A DNA stretch of 64,000 nucleotides from UBA6623 sp965238125. GTDB lineage: Bacteria > Acidobacteriota > Terriglobia > Bryobacterales > UBA6623. The notes below the pieces were generated by a model that saw only the letters and a program-made list of their open reading frames with translations, was not told the DNA's origin and did no database searches. Both the position numbers and the translations under genes were made by a program. The stretch's first letter is position 1; each line of letters opens with the position of its first letter. Shown here one piece after another: positions 8,929 through 17,800 of the stretch. The DNA lies in NCBI GenBank assembly GCA_965238125.1, contig OZ250179.1, positions 1,488,001-1,552,000 on the forward strand, written 5' to 3'.

Positions 8929-8979
8929 TGGTTTGTGGTTTCCCCTCTTCCCCTGGTGAAGGGAAAACACAGCAAACCA
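8929..8979 (+). promoter_or_regulatory. Folded leader upstream of membrane-protein gene
   Basis: TGGTTTG (8929-8935) pairs with CAAACCA (8973-8979), enclosing further pairing between GTGGTTTCCC and GGGAAAACAC. It stands directly before the ribosome site GAAGGAGA of the 8994 gene and resembles the 8356-8410 leader in layout. Confidence 0.35.
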
Positions 8980-8993
8980 TCGAAGGAGACACC

Positions 8994-9479
8994 ATGAACC
9001 AAACCCAACGACTCATCGACAGCATCAGGGACGCCCCGCACGACACCGTTATCGTCGCTGGCATGTTCGCTATCCCGGCTCTCATCGCGCTCTGGATCGT
9101 CAACCGTATGCGTCACCCGGAGCGCGGCTTACTACACGCGCTTGTTATCGTCAGCGTGGGATTCGTTCTTGTGCCGAGCGTATCTAGCGCCGTCCTCATC
9201 CTCTGGGTCCGAACCGGCGGAGATTCCATTCAAGCTGCCTTCGTAAGCATGTTTGTCTTCGTGTTTGGCTTTTGGGGCTTTCGCCGCTGGTTGCGGAGCG
9301 CCCCACGAGCCGCGAAGCCAGCGAAGGCTCTTGTAGCCCCGGCGGTTCACGCTGCCCCTCGATCCGGTCTAGCGGGTGAAGTAGCCGAGCTTCGCACCGA
9401 GGTTGCCCGTCTACGGGCGGAGCGCCAGGATCGCGGCGGCGAAGATGTTGCGGAAATGTCTCGCCGCCCGATTCACTAG
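8994..9479 (+). CDS. Unknown membrane protein with coiled-coil tail
   Basis: A 161-residue protein that I do not recognise. Three hydrophobic segments are clear (VIVAGMFAIPALIALWIV, LHALVIVSVGFVLVPSVSSA and FVSMFVFVFGFWGF), followed by a basic loop and a predicted coiled coil GEVAELRTEVARLRAE at the C-terminus. ATG is preceded by GGAGA. It lies between the small conserved gene and the iteron-like region, which suggests a plasmid maintenance or transfer setting; no function can be given. Confidence 0.55.
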   Translation: MNQTQRLIDSIRDAPHDTVIVAGMFAIPALIALWIVNRMRHPERGLLHALVIVSVGFVLVPSVSSAVLILWVRTGGDSIQAAFVSMFVFVFGFWGFRRWLRSAPRAAKPAKALVAPAVHAAPRSGLAGEVAELRTEVARLRAERQDRGGEDVAEMSRRPIH

Positions 9480-9684
9480 CTCCTTCAAAGCCCGTTTGTC
9501 CAACCCCTTCTACAGCCGACCCCCTTTCCCTCGCCCTGGATAATTCCAGATCGGTCCTCGCCGTCAAGGGTACGCTTCGCCGCTTCGCGCCCTGGACTGC
9601 TGCGGGCCGATCCGAAGGGATGGCTGTTTATGAGGGGAAGGGGGGGTTCGGGCCGTGTGGCGCGATCCACAGTCGTCGTCGCTC

Positions 9685-9830
9685 CTACTACGTGTTCTTT
9701 AACTACTTGTTCTTTACTACTTGTATATGTGTTCGCTTTCACCGGAAGATCGAGGCTCAATGTGTTCGCTTTCACCGTGGAAAACTGCCCCGGATCACAG
9801 TGGGCTGTGGAAAATCCCCGCCCGAACGGG
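9685..9830. other. Iteron-like region, candidate plasmid origin
   Basis: Three imperfect tandem units around CTACTTGTTCTTTA (9688-9725) are followed by two copies of TGTGTTCGCTTTCACCG (from about 9725 and 9759) and by CTGTGGAAAA, whose complement TTTTCCACAG is close to a DnaA box. The truncated RepA gene lies about 120 bases away. Short direct repeats plus a DnaA-like box beside repA are the normal layout of an iteron plasmid origin. The flanking bases 9480-9684 and 9831-9947 contain no gene that I can support. Confidence 0.4.
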
Positions 9831-9947
9831 CCGGAGGAAGCCCGGAGCGAGCGGGCCGGCCTTTTCAGCGGGCCGGAGGGGACCCCATTGCTCGCCGGAT
9901 CGAAGCCAGTAGCGGGCCAGGATCGGGCGGGAATGAGGCTTTGAGGA

Positions 9948-10304
9948 CTATCCCAGGAGTTGAAGCTGTGACAGCGGGGCAATCGTCGTGGGGGAGGGAT
10001 GAAGGATTAGAAGGCCGCGATCCGTCGAGTAGTTCAGACCCGGCCAGGCGATCTTGATCTTCTTTAGCTCACGGAGGACGCAGCGGCGGAAGTTTTGAAC
10101 GGCATCATGCGAGTGCTCGTCAGGATTCGGCCCGAACTGGCGGTAGACCTGCCGCCAGGTGAGACGTAGCGGAGCGCGAAGCGGAAAGGTCCGGTACACC
10201 AGCCAGAGGTACAAGTCGATGCCCAGCGAAGAACGCTTGAGCGCCGTGAGGGTGTTCATATCGAGCGGTACCGGATGGCGGATGATCTCGTTAAAGAACG
10301 CCAT
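9948..10304 (-). pseudogene. Plasmid RepA replication initiator, C-terminal part
   Basis: Reads MAFFNEIIRHPVPLDMNTLT, then SSLGIDLYLWLVYRTFPL, LTWRQVYRQFGPNP and GLLILHPSPTTIAP. This is the C-terminal half of the plasmid-encoded RepA family (PF04796 type). The N-terminal half is missing: at about 10300 the sequence passes directly into the end of an ISNCY transposase relic. It is therefore a non-functional initiator left from an integrated plasmid. Confidence 0.75.
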
Positions 10305-10941
10305 ACGTCCGCAGCAAACGGCGGTTCTCTTCGCTCGAGTCGTGCCGCACAAAGCGCGCCATCAACTCGCTGCTGGCATCGTCGATCATGCCGATCAGAT
10401 ACAGCTTCTCGTCGCCGCGTCCCTCCAGCCAGTCGTGCTCGGAGGTGTCCCACTGCACCAGCTCGCCGCGGCGACTGCGCCGCGGCCGCCACAGGTGCGG
10501 CCGTCGAGCCTTGCGCCGGTGGGGCTTCCACAGCCCGGCTGCGGTCATCCAGCCCCGCAGCGTTTCGCGGCCAACTCGGATGCCGTGGCGCTGCTCGAGA
10601 TACTCCTCCGCCAGCGTCGGTCCAAAGCCGGGCGTATTCGGGCTGGGAGAAGACCGCGACGGCTTGTTTTTCGACCTTGGCGCTGATCTTGCGGTTGGAC
10701 GGACGGCCGCGCGTGGCATGGATCACGGCCTGGTCGCCTTCGCGGCGCAGCTTGGCCAGCAGCCGCCGGGCCGGGGACTGGCTGGACAAGACACGCCAAG
10801 CGTGGGAGCAGACGGCGAACCGGGCGAGATCAGATCCTGCCGTTCGCTGAGGCCCAATTGCTGGGCGGCCTGCTTCTGGGTGATTAGCTTTTTGTCGGCT
10901 TTCTTCAGCGCCACCAGCCGGTCGCGCTCTCGTTGTGTCAT
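10290..10941 (-). pseudogene. ISNCY-family transposase relic
   Basis: The start at ATG 10941 reads MTQRERDRLVALKKADKKLI and TQKQAAQQLGLSERQ, the normal helix-turn-helix N-terminus. After about 60 foreign-looking bases the frame changes to RRLLAKLRREGDQAVIHATR and GRPSNRKISA, then changes again to FGPTLAEEYLEQRHGIRVGR, RGELVQWDTSEHDWLEGRG and YLIGMIDDASSELMARFVRH. It ends at ENRRLLRTY, far short of the family C-terminus. At least two frameshifts and a 3' truncation make it dead. Confidence 0.75.
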
Positions 10942-11094
10942 CAGTAGTTGTCCTTGATTGCTCACCCTTCCAGGGTGACCTTGTGAGCATGCAACCATGC
11001 TCCAGCGGTAGACAACTCCACGTTGAGGTGGAGTGGACCCCGAGAATGAGACAACTCGTTAAGCATCTTTTTACAGTGAATGGAGAGAGGTGCT

Positions 11095-11415
11095 ATGAGG
11101 TTGTCCAGGCGAAAGTTTTCCGCCGAGTTCAAGTTACGGGCGCTGAGGCAGGTCGAGGCGGGAGCCTCGATCGCCGCCGTGGCGCGGCGACATGAGATCC
11201 ATCCGACGCTTTTGAGCAAGTGGCGGCAACAGCTGCGCCGCGACCCCGAGGGAGCCTTTCAGCGCGACCGCGAGCCCAATGACGAGCAGGTCCAGGTGAG
11301 CGAGCTGGAGCAGATGGTGGGCCGGCTGACGATGGAGAACGCCCTGTTAAAAAAGGCCTTGGCGCGGCTCGAGGAACAACGGCTTCCGAGCGCCGCGTCT
11401 TCAAAGACAAGATGA
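11095..11415 (+). CDS. IS3-family OrfA
   Basis: A 106-residue helix-turn-helix protein: RRKFSAEFKLRALRQVEAGA, SIAAVARRHEIHPTLLSKWR, then a leucine-zipper-like LEQMVGRLTMENALLKKALA. OrfA binds the element ends and, by frameshifting, gives the N-terminus of the OrfAB transposase. ATG 11095 is preceded by GAGAGG. Its stop overlaps the orfB ATG as ATGA, the usual coupled arrangement. Confidence 0.85.
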   Translation: MRLSRRKFSAEFKLRALRQVEAGASIAAVARRHEIHPTLLSKWRQQLRRDPEGAFQRDREPNDEQVQVSELEQMVGRLTMENALLKKALARLEEQRLPSAASSKTR

Positions 11416-12291
11416 TCACCTTGATCGAGCAACAACGGGAAACGGGAACGGCCTTGTCGTTGGCCGCGATGTGTCGTGTGTTGGAGGTCCCCCGCGCGGC
11501 CTACTACCGGGCTCGTCAACAGCCTGTGGGCGGCAACCAGACGGGGCTTGCGGGATGCGATCCAGCGCATCGCCGTGGAGATGCCCGCCTACGGCTCGCG
11601 GCGCATCACCGCTCAGCTGCGCCGCCAGGGTTGGGTGATCAACCGCAAGCGCGTGCAGCGCATGATGCGTGAGGACAACCTGCTGTGTCTGCGGCGCAAG
11701 AAATTCATCCGCACGACCGATTCCGAGCACGGCTTGGCGGTTTATCCGAATCTCGTGCCGACGCTCGATATCAGCGGTCTAAACCAACTTTGGGTGGCCG
11801 ACATCACCTACATTCGGCTGTTGCGGGAGTTCGTGTATCTGGCGGTGGTGTTGGACGCCTTCTCGCGGCGGGTGATCGGCTGGTCGCTGGGTCGCACCTT
11901 GGAGGCGGAGTTGGCGTTGGCCGCCTTACGGACGGCCTTGCGGACACGCGAGATCGGGCCGGGCTTGGTGCATCACTCCGACCGCGGCGTGCAGTACGCC
12001 TCGGGCGACTACACGAAGCTGCTCCAACAGCACGGCATTAGCATCAGCATGAGCCGCAAGGCCAATCCCTACGACAACGCCATGGCGGAATCGTTCATGA
12101 AGACCTTGAAATATGAAGAGGTCTATTTGTTCGAGTATGAAGATTTCGCCGAGGCGAAACGGCGCGTCGGGCAGTTTCTCGATCGCGTCTACAACGAGAA
12201 ACGTTTGCACTCGGCGCTGGGGTATCTGCCGCCGGTCGAGTACGAGCAAAGCGTGCTCGAACAGGCCAGTCTCGCGGGAGTCGTGGGATGA
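11412..12291 (+). pseudogene. IS3-family OrfB integrase, frameshifted
   Basis: The first frame gives MITLIEQQRETGTALSLAAM and CRVLEVPRAAYYRARQQPVG. Near 11540 the homology moves to another frame (LRDAIQRIAVEMPAYGSRRI) and runs to VEYEQSVLEQASLAGVVG. The DDE core is present: WVADITYI, VHHSDRGVQYAS and NAMAESFMKTLKYE. One missing base around 11535-11550 breaks the gene, so the copy is probably unable to move unless the base is an assembly error. Confidence 0.8.
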
Positions 12292-12561
12292 GTTTTCCGA
12301 GGCATGAGGGAATCTTTCGATCCGATGGGCGGGGTTCGTGCCGGAGTGGGGCGCGAAGCGAGAGGCTCCACGCCCCGACCCATCGTCTCGATGAGTTCCC
12401 GACCGGCTATTCCTCGGCGGGTTGGTCTCCACCAGAGCCCGCCTCCGCTTCACCGGCCGAGCAAAAGTTTACAATGAAGGCCGCTCCCCAGCCAAGCCTT
12501 TTGCAGCGAATGGGGAAACCCTGCTTAGCAGGTTGTCTCACTACAGGGGTCCACCCCAAGG

Positions 12562-13500
12562 TGGTTCCCACGAGTCGCGTCTCTTTGGGGGAATGGGAAT
12601 TATATACTTGACTACCCAAGCCGCCGCTGCCACTGTCTTGTCGCACCCCGCCCGGCTGCTAACGACCGGGCGTTTCCCGTATGATTGACAACTTAAACGG
12701 TCACCAGGCCCGGGGGTGCAGCTAGCGGGCGCGACGCGCCCGGTTCGTGCGGCGGCGCCCGCCGCGCCCGTCGTCTTCCTCCACCACCATCTCCAGCCAC
12801 GCCTAGCTCAGTCGCCGTGTACGGCAGATAGATTGGATCGATGACGGACTCGCGGGGGGTGCCTGTAGGCATAGTCGTGGGTCTCAGTCTCCGGGTCTGT
12901 TGCTCGGCATAGGGCGTGGGCGTAGATCGATGTGAAGCATCGGCTTCAGTTCCCGGAACCTCCGGGACTATCCAGACTACGATCCCCCATTCTGTCCCGC
13001 TGGTCTGGCGTGGACCAGACCAAGCCAGAGGCTCCAGGGTCGACGGAGCGCACACGGTTCGCCGTGGGATTCCAGGCTGAACGAGGCGAATCTGCGGATT
13101 GGCGCGCTTCGTACCCGCCACGATGGTCGCCCGCCTCCGGATGTGGCCGGGGGCACGGCAACGCGCTAGTGCTTTATTCCAAAAGTTCACGGTAGTAAAT
13201 TCGCGAGGCGTGGCCGAATGCCGGCACTTTGCCCCCGATCCCAAGTGGTTGAGGCCAAAGCTATTCCGTGCCGCGACCGTGAGGGACTGGTTCTTCGATC
13301 GCAGCCTTGGCATCGTACGCGAATTTCCGAAAGAAAGTACTAGGTCGAGAACGGGGTGGCGAAGTACTGAAGGGGTTTCAGGCAAGCTCGGGCTGAGTCT
13401 GCTGTACGGGATGCAAGTTCTTGGCATCGAGACCTTCTTCCGAAAGAGTGTACTCGCCGTGTGAACCTCGTACGGAAAAGGGCGAGGCAATGAGGCATTG
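12562..13500. other. Region without recognisable gene
   Basis: About 940 bases between the IS3 copy and the defence operon. Long readings exist on the minus strand (12693-13490), but their composition (Arg/Pro/Thr rich, no domain, no ribosome site) looks accidental. I see no RNA gene, repeat or mobile-element end. Confidence 0.4.
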
Positions 13501-13515
13501 TCGCTAGGCTACGGT

Positions 13516-13558
13516 ACTTAAAGTCCGTGGACTCTATGTCATCAACGGTGATGATATT
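13516..13558 (+). promoter_or_regulatory. Controller-protein operator and promoter
   Basis: AGTCCGTGGACT (13522-13533), set in an ACTTA...ATGT frame, matches the central AGTC-N4-GACT pattern known for operators of restriction-modification C proteins. A second palindrome TCATCAACGGTGATGA (13539-13554) follows about 19 bases downstream, centre to centre, as tandem C boxes do. GATATT at 13553-13558 could be the -10 element, with transcription starting at or next to the GTG at 13565, so the mRNA may be leaderless. Confidence 0.65.
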
Positions 13559-13564
13559 AGCTAG

Positions 13565-13783
13565 GTGGACAAACAGGCGGAACAGAGTGTCAAAGAGCTG
13601 TTTGGCGCCAGACTGCGGCACGTTCGCCAGGAAAACGGCTTGTCGCAAGAAGCGCTGGCCTTGACTTGTGGCCTGGACAGAACATACATCGGCGGTGTCG
13701 AGCGGGGTGAGAGAAACCTCAGTCTCGTCAACATTCACAAAATCGCGCGGGCTCTGGGCGTATCGGCAAAGGAGTTCTTCTAA
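13565..13783 (+). CDS. XRE-type controller (C) protein of an R-M-like operon
   Basis: A 72-residue lambda-repressor-type helix-turn-helix protein: LFGARLRHVRQENGLSQEAL, ALTCGLDRTYIGGVERGERN, LSLVNIHKIARALGVSAKEF. Size and sequence fit C proteins, which bind as dimers to paired boxes and activate then repress their own operon to time nuclease after methylase. The start is GTG 13565, immediately behind the putative -10, with no ribosome site. The stop TAA abuts the ATG of the helicase gene, implying translational coupling. Autoregulation through 13516-13554 is inferred from the boxes. Confidence 0.8.
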   Translation: MDKQAEQSVKELFGARLRHVRQENGLSQEALALTCGLDRTYIGGVERGERNLSLVNIHKIARALGVSAKEFF

Positions 13784-16504
13784 ATGGCCGACGTCCCCAT
13801 GGAAGATTGGATCGCCGCCGCGATTTCGGAAGAACAGAAGCGCCCTTTTGCTGGTACGAGGAATCGGTCGTCAATCCTGGCCGCCGCAGGTTCAGGAAAG
13901 ACGAGAACGCTGACTCACCTGCTTGCTCACGATCTGTGTTCAGGAATCCCTGCATCGGGCGTCGTGGCCTTCACATTCACGGAAAAAGCGGCTGAGGAGC
14001 TTCTTGCACGGATTCACGTCCTGCGCAACCAGAAGATGCCGACAGTTGACTTATCGGGCATCTTCATCGGAACGATACATTCGTGGTGCCTTCAGTACAT
14101 TTACTCGCAGCCGGATTTCTATAACATCACGCCTATTGACGAGTTGCATTGTGATGCGCTTGTGGGGCGCCTATACGACGTCCTCGAGTTGGAAAAGATC
14201 TACAAAAAACCGTTTCCCAAGGCCATTGAGCCGTTCCTGGCGGACATCGAAGTCTTCTACAACGAGCACCTGTCGTTTGGAAAAGTCCCTCCGGCTGTTG
14301 GGCCAGCACTGACCTCGTTCGTAGAGGTTCTGTCGGCGAATCGGCTTTTGACGTTCGGAGGGATGATCCGATCTGCAACTGAACGCCTGGAAGTGAACGG
14401 GGCGCTCGCAGAGCTGCAATCGCTGTACGTGGACGAGTATCAGGACGTAAATCCGGCGCAAACGGCTCTGATTAAAGCACTAGTTCCGCCTAACGGGAAG
14501 CTGCGGGTTGTCGGGGACGACCTTCAGAGCATCTACAACTGGCGAGGCAGCGACGTGACCAGGATTCTTAAATTCCCTAATGAGTTCAAGCCGGCCGACG
14601 TGTTCCGTCTGTCCATGAATTATCGATCGAGGCCTGAAGTGGTCACGGTTGCCAACGGCGTTGCGGAAGACATCGTTTTGAAGGACCCCCAGAAAGTGAT
14701 GCAGTCCGGCCGAGAGAAGTGTGGGCGGAAGGTTATTCACTGGATTTCGACGAACAACGAGACGGATCAGGCGGAGACGATTGTTGAGATAGTTAAGCGG
14801 TTCCACAGCGCTGGAGTGCCGCATTCAAAGATCGCGATCTTGCTTCGTTCGGTTGCCGGGGCAGGGAGGCCGATATACAAAGCCCTTAAGGCGGAGAACA
14901 TTCCCGTGGAATGTCCGATGCTCAGTCGCGGCGGTGATTTCATCAATGAGTTTCTGCTCCCGGTGCTGAAGTGGCTGCGCATGGAACAGCTGGAGCCGAG
15001 AAACAAGCAGGAAGAGGAAGAGCAAGAGACAGACGCGCATTCGCTGTGGTTGTCGGTGACTCCGTGGTTGTCGGTGGAAAACGCCGAAGACGTTTTTTGG
15101 AGTGGTCTGAATCGCTGGTACGACCTCGTGCGAGAAGGCAAGAGCAGTGCATACAACGTGAGAAGCTGCCTTTACGATTTCCTGGACGAGTGCGGGGTCC
15201 GAGTAGCGCCCTCAGACACAGACCTGATGGTCGGAATCGGTATAGCGTCCCAGATCATTCGGAGGGTGGAAGAGATTCACCGAAGAAGAATCAAAGGCCA
15301 AAAGAGGCGTTCGGCCGCCGGGGTTATCAGTGAGGTGTACTACGCGCTTATCCGCAATCAGGAAAACTTCGGTGAGAGCCTGCCGGTCAATCAAAATGCC
15401 GAAGGGGTCGTTCTAACGACAGTGCATCAAGCCAAAGGCCTGGAGTGGCCGGTTGTATGCCTGCCGATGCTGAATAGAAGACGCTTTCCGTTAGCAAACC
15501 GGCCAGCAAAAAGCAGCTTTCCGCCACTCATAGCCGACAGGTATGGGACCAAGTTGGACGATGAACGGCGCCTGTTCTACGTAGCCGTTACAAGAGCTCG
15601 TGAACGGCTTTTCATGCTGGATACGGCAGCGGCGGACCAGAGGGCAAGGTCGGCCTTCCTGACAGACCTACAGCAGAGGGGAGTGCTACCTGAAGAGGGG
15701 TTATCAGAATCGTCGGATTCAACTTGGTCGATTGCGGCGAAAGACTTGCGAAGTGACAGCCAGCCGCCAATCAGGGTGAGCCTTTCTGACCTCTTGCTGT
15801 ACCTCGAATGCCCATATCAATTTGGCCTTCGCAGAGTCACCGGCCTCCAACCGGCGGTGGGCGATGAGTTGGGTTTCGGGAAAGGACTCCATGAGCTGTT
15901 ACAGCGGCGGGCGGAAAGCGATCACGCATGGAACCAAGAGGAGGTGACGACCCAAGTAGAGAGGCACGTCCATCTGCCGCTGAGTTCGGATGAAGCCGAA
16001 CAGCGTGCAAAACGTGCCATCGCCCAGAGGATTACCAAGCTTCACAAGCTCGATGCATTCCCGGGCGAACTCCGGCAGGAGCTGCCAGTAGAAGTATTTC
16101 TGATGAGTGGCATTGTGACTGGCGTCATCGACTTCGTCTATACGCAGCCGGATGGCTCCCTGGTCGTTCGCGATTGGAAAGCCAACATCCATGACGAGTT
16201 CATCGCGCGATACGCGCGCCAACTGCAGGTCTATGTACACGCCTTGCGAATGCAGAAGCGGACTGTCAGCAGAGCAGAACTCGTTGACGTTGCCGCATCG
16301 ATGAAAACAACGAAGCTCGTTACGACCGATGTGGATATTGGCGAAGCCACGATTTCCCGGTTGATGCAGGACTGCCAGCAAGCGTTGCAAGCAATACGGG
16401 AAGGCACGTTTAAGCCAAAGCCTAGTGTCGGCGTATGCGGCAGTTGTGACGTGCGGCGGATATGCGCCGTGCGCGAAGGAGAAGAGCGCGCGTGCGGAAA
16501 CTGA
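13784..16504 (+). CDS. UvrD/PcrA-type helicase fused to RecB-like Fe-S nuclease
   Basis: 906 residues. SF1A helicase motifs: Walker A AAAGSGKT (33-40), FTFTEKAAEEL (Ia), YVDEYQD (about 215-221), VVGDDLQSIYNWRGSD (III), LSMNYRSRPEVV (IV), TTVHQAKGLEWPVV (V), FYVAVTRARERL (VI). The last 240 residues form a RecB/AddB-type PD-(D/E)XK nuclease: LECPYQFGLRR with C676, GKGLHELL, GVIDFVYTQPDGSLVVRDWK and ARQLQVYVHAL. The cysteines C885, C888 and C894 can build a 4Fe-4S clasp with C676. It should unwind and cut DNA processively. It lies between the C-protein gene and the candidate restriction nuclease, whose start overlaps its stop by 13 bases. G+C is visibly lower than in the core genes. Confidence 0.85.
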   Translation: MADVPMEDWIAAAISEEQKRPFAGTRNRSSILAAAGSGKTRTLTHLLAHDLCSGIPASGVVAFTFTEKAAEELLARIHVLRNQKMPTVDLSGIFIGTIHSWCLQYIYSQPDFYNITPIDELHCDALVGRLYDVLELEKIYKKPFPKAIEPFLADIEVFYNEHLSFGKVPPAVGPALTSFVEVLSANRLLTFGGMIRSATERLEVNGALAELQSLYVDEYQDVNPAQTALIKALVPPNGKLRVVGDDLQSIYNWRGSDVTRILKFPNEFKPADVFRLSMNYRSRPEVVTVANGVAEDIVLKDPQKVMQSGREKCGRKVIHWISTNNETDQAETIVEIVKRFHSAGVPHSKIAILLRSVAGAGRPIYKALKAENIPVECPMLSRGGDFINEFLLPVLKWLRMEQLEPRNKQEEEEQETDAHSLWLSVTPWLSVENAEDVFWSGLNRWYDLVREGKSSAYNVRSCLYDFLDECGVRVAPSDTDLMVGIGIASQIIRRVEEIHRRRIKGQKRRSAAGVISEVYYALIRNQENFGESLPVNQNAEGVVLTTVHQAKGLEWPVVCLPMLNRRRFPLANRPAKSSFPPLIADRYGTKLDDERRLFYVAVTRARERLFMLDTAAADQRARSAFLTDLQQRGVLPEEGLSESSDSTWSIAAKDLRSDSQPPIRVSLSDLLLYLECPYQFGLRRVTGLQPAVGDELGFGKGLHELLQRRAESDHAWNQEEVTTQVERHVHLPLSSDEAEQRAKRAIAQRITKLHKLDAFPGELRQELPVEVFLMSGIVTGVIDFVYTQPDGSLVVRDWKANIHDEFIARYARQLQVYVHALRMQKRTVSRAELVDVAASMKTTKLVTTDVDIGEATISRLMQDCQQALQAIREGTFKPKPSVGVCGSCDVRRICAVREGEERACGN

Positions 16505-17787
16505 AAACTAAGGAAGATGTCTGGCTTTTGACCCCGAGCGCTAATGACCTGAAGGCGGGAGCGTACTATGCTGCCGTCAGCCTTCCTTGGACGTTCAACC
16601 GCATGATGCTCAACACGACTTCGGCCGGCCAACAGCATCGAGCCCTGAACATTGCCAAGGGCGTCGTTGGGCAAGAAATGCTGAAGCGCGAGATGCAACG
16701 GGTTGGAATAAAGGCTCAGACGCAGCGAAAAAGCTATCGCGATGAGGACTTGTTTGATTTTAACGCCGAAATCGGCGGCACTCTAACAAAGCTCGACTTG
16801 AAGAGCGTCAATTACTTTACGGACTACGCACCTATCGGTCGCGAGCCGTTTTCAGTAGATTTGCTCATGAAGTACGCGGGATATGCCGACGCTGACTGGA
16901 GAACCTTCTTCCCGATGCTCGTACCACATACGCAAATCGAGCAGAGCAAGGAAGGTTACTGCTTCGCGATCGCGTGCAGTATCGACCTGAGAAAAGACAT
17001 AGCGACCAAACGGACGGGCTACGCGCTGACAGCGTTCCCTTATGGGAGGTATCTAGGGTTTCTGAGCTCCAAGAAGCTCTGTCTGCTGCGAGAAGAAGCC
17101 AACAAGGGCTTCTACATCGACTTCTTGTACGAAAAGAACTCGATTTTTGCCTCCGAAGTGACCATGTCGGTGATGGGGGAGTGGGCCGGTGAGCCTCGTG
17201 TGATTGAGGTGAAACTGCGTTCCGGCGTGGCAAAGCAAGTTGGACCGTTTTCGTGCATCTCGTCTTTCCAGGTGGACACGGACAGCTATGACCAGCTTTA
17301 CGGGTCGGTTGAAATCTCGGTGAAGAAGAACGACTTCACGAGGCCGGTTCTTAACACGCTGAAACGGAACACGAATGTGGTTCCCAAGGGATCTTTCGAG
17401 CTGACGAGGACCGACTTCTGCAATTTGTTCTTGCCGATGGATTACACGTTGTACGTGATCGGATGGACGTACAAGGACGAGTTCCTTCAGGCATGTCGGC
17501 GATACACGGGCTGGGTGTGGCCTATGGACAGCATCGACAAGTTCAAGAACCAAGCCTGGACCCAAATCACTGAGGCTGACCGGAGAAAACTCGAAAAGAA
17601 GGGGTTCGGGAACTCCATACAAGGGACGCCGCGTATGCTAAGAGCAGGCTGGCTCAAAACGACAGGCAAGGGCGGCGGCGCCTGCTGCTACGTGTTTCCG
17701 AACATCGGAGCAAACGGAGGAGTGAAGGAGACGAACCTTTATATTCTGCCTCGGGATCTGTACACTATGGACTCCCTGGAGAAGTAG
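16492..17787 (+). CDS. Unknown protein, candidate PD-(D/E)XK restriction nuclease
   Basis: 431 residues from GTG 16492, overlapping the helicase stop. No family is recognised. Residues 60-108 hold a plausible nuclease core: a helix GQEMLKREMQ with E62, then LFDFNAEIGGTLTKLDLKSV, giving D89 and D102-x-K104 in the order E...D...(D/E)xK with a hydrophobic strand before each. A second EVK (VIEVKLRSG) lies near residue 240. The C-terminus is rich in aromatic residues and may bind DNA or a partner. Its place between a helicase-nuclease and a methyltransferase under a C protein suggests the restriction subunit; this is inference. Confidence 0.6.
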   Translation: MRKLKTKEDVWLLTPSANDLKAGAYYAAVSLPWTFNRMMLNTTSAGQQHRALNIAKGVVGQEMLKREMQRVGIKAQTQRKSYRDEDLFDFNAEIGGTLTKLDLKSVNYFTDYAPIGREPFSVDLLMKYAGYADADWRTFFPMLVPHTQIEQSKEGYCFAIACSIDLRKDIATKRTGYALTAFPYGRYLGFLSSKKLCLLREEANKGFYIDFLYEKNSIFASEVTMSVMGEWAGEPRVIEVKLRSGVAKQVGPFSCISSFQVDTDSYDQLYGSVEISVKKNDFTRPVLNTLKRNTNVVPKGSFELTRTDFCNLFLPMDYTLYVIGWTYKDEFLQACRRYTGWVWPMDSIDKFKNQAWTQITEADRRKLEKKGFGNSIQGTPRMLRAGWLKTTGKGGGACCYVFPNIGANGGVKETNLYILPRDLYTMDSLEK

Positions 17788-17800
17788 TGAGCGTTTTCGT

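Larger units (their letters stand above)
11029..12558 (+). mobile_element. IS3-family insertion sequence with 3-bp duplication
   Basis: The left end TGGAGTGGACCCC and right end (complement TGGGGTGGACCCC) continue as an imperfect inverted repeat of about 36 bases (GAGACAAC and TAAGC shared). AGG flanks both sides (11026-11028 and 12559-12561), the expected IS3 target duplication. Inside are orfA, a frameshifted orfB, and about 265 bases after orfB (12292-12558) without a gene that I can support. Confidence 0.85.

Noticed and set aside
13200..13480. Group II intron or retron RNA upstream of the defence operon
   Set aside because: GTGTGAACCTCGTACGG superficially recalls domain V, but pairing and the rest of the motif do not fit, and there is no reverse transcriptase in the window.
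12693..13490. A 265-codon open reading on the minus strand between IS3 and the C-protein gene
   Set aside because: Composition is Arg/Pro/Thr-rich, no domain is recognisable, there is no ribosome site and the region looks like random high-G+C sequence.
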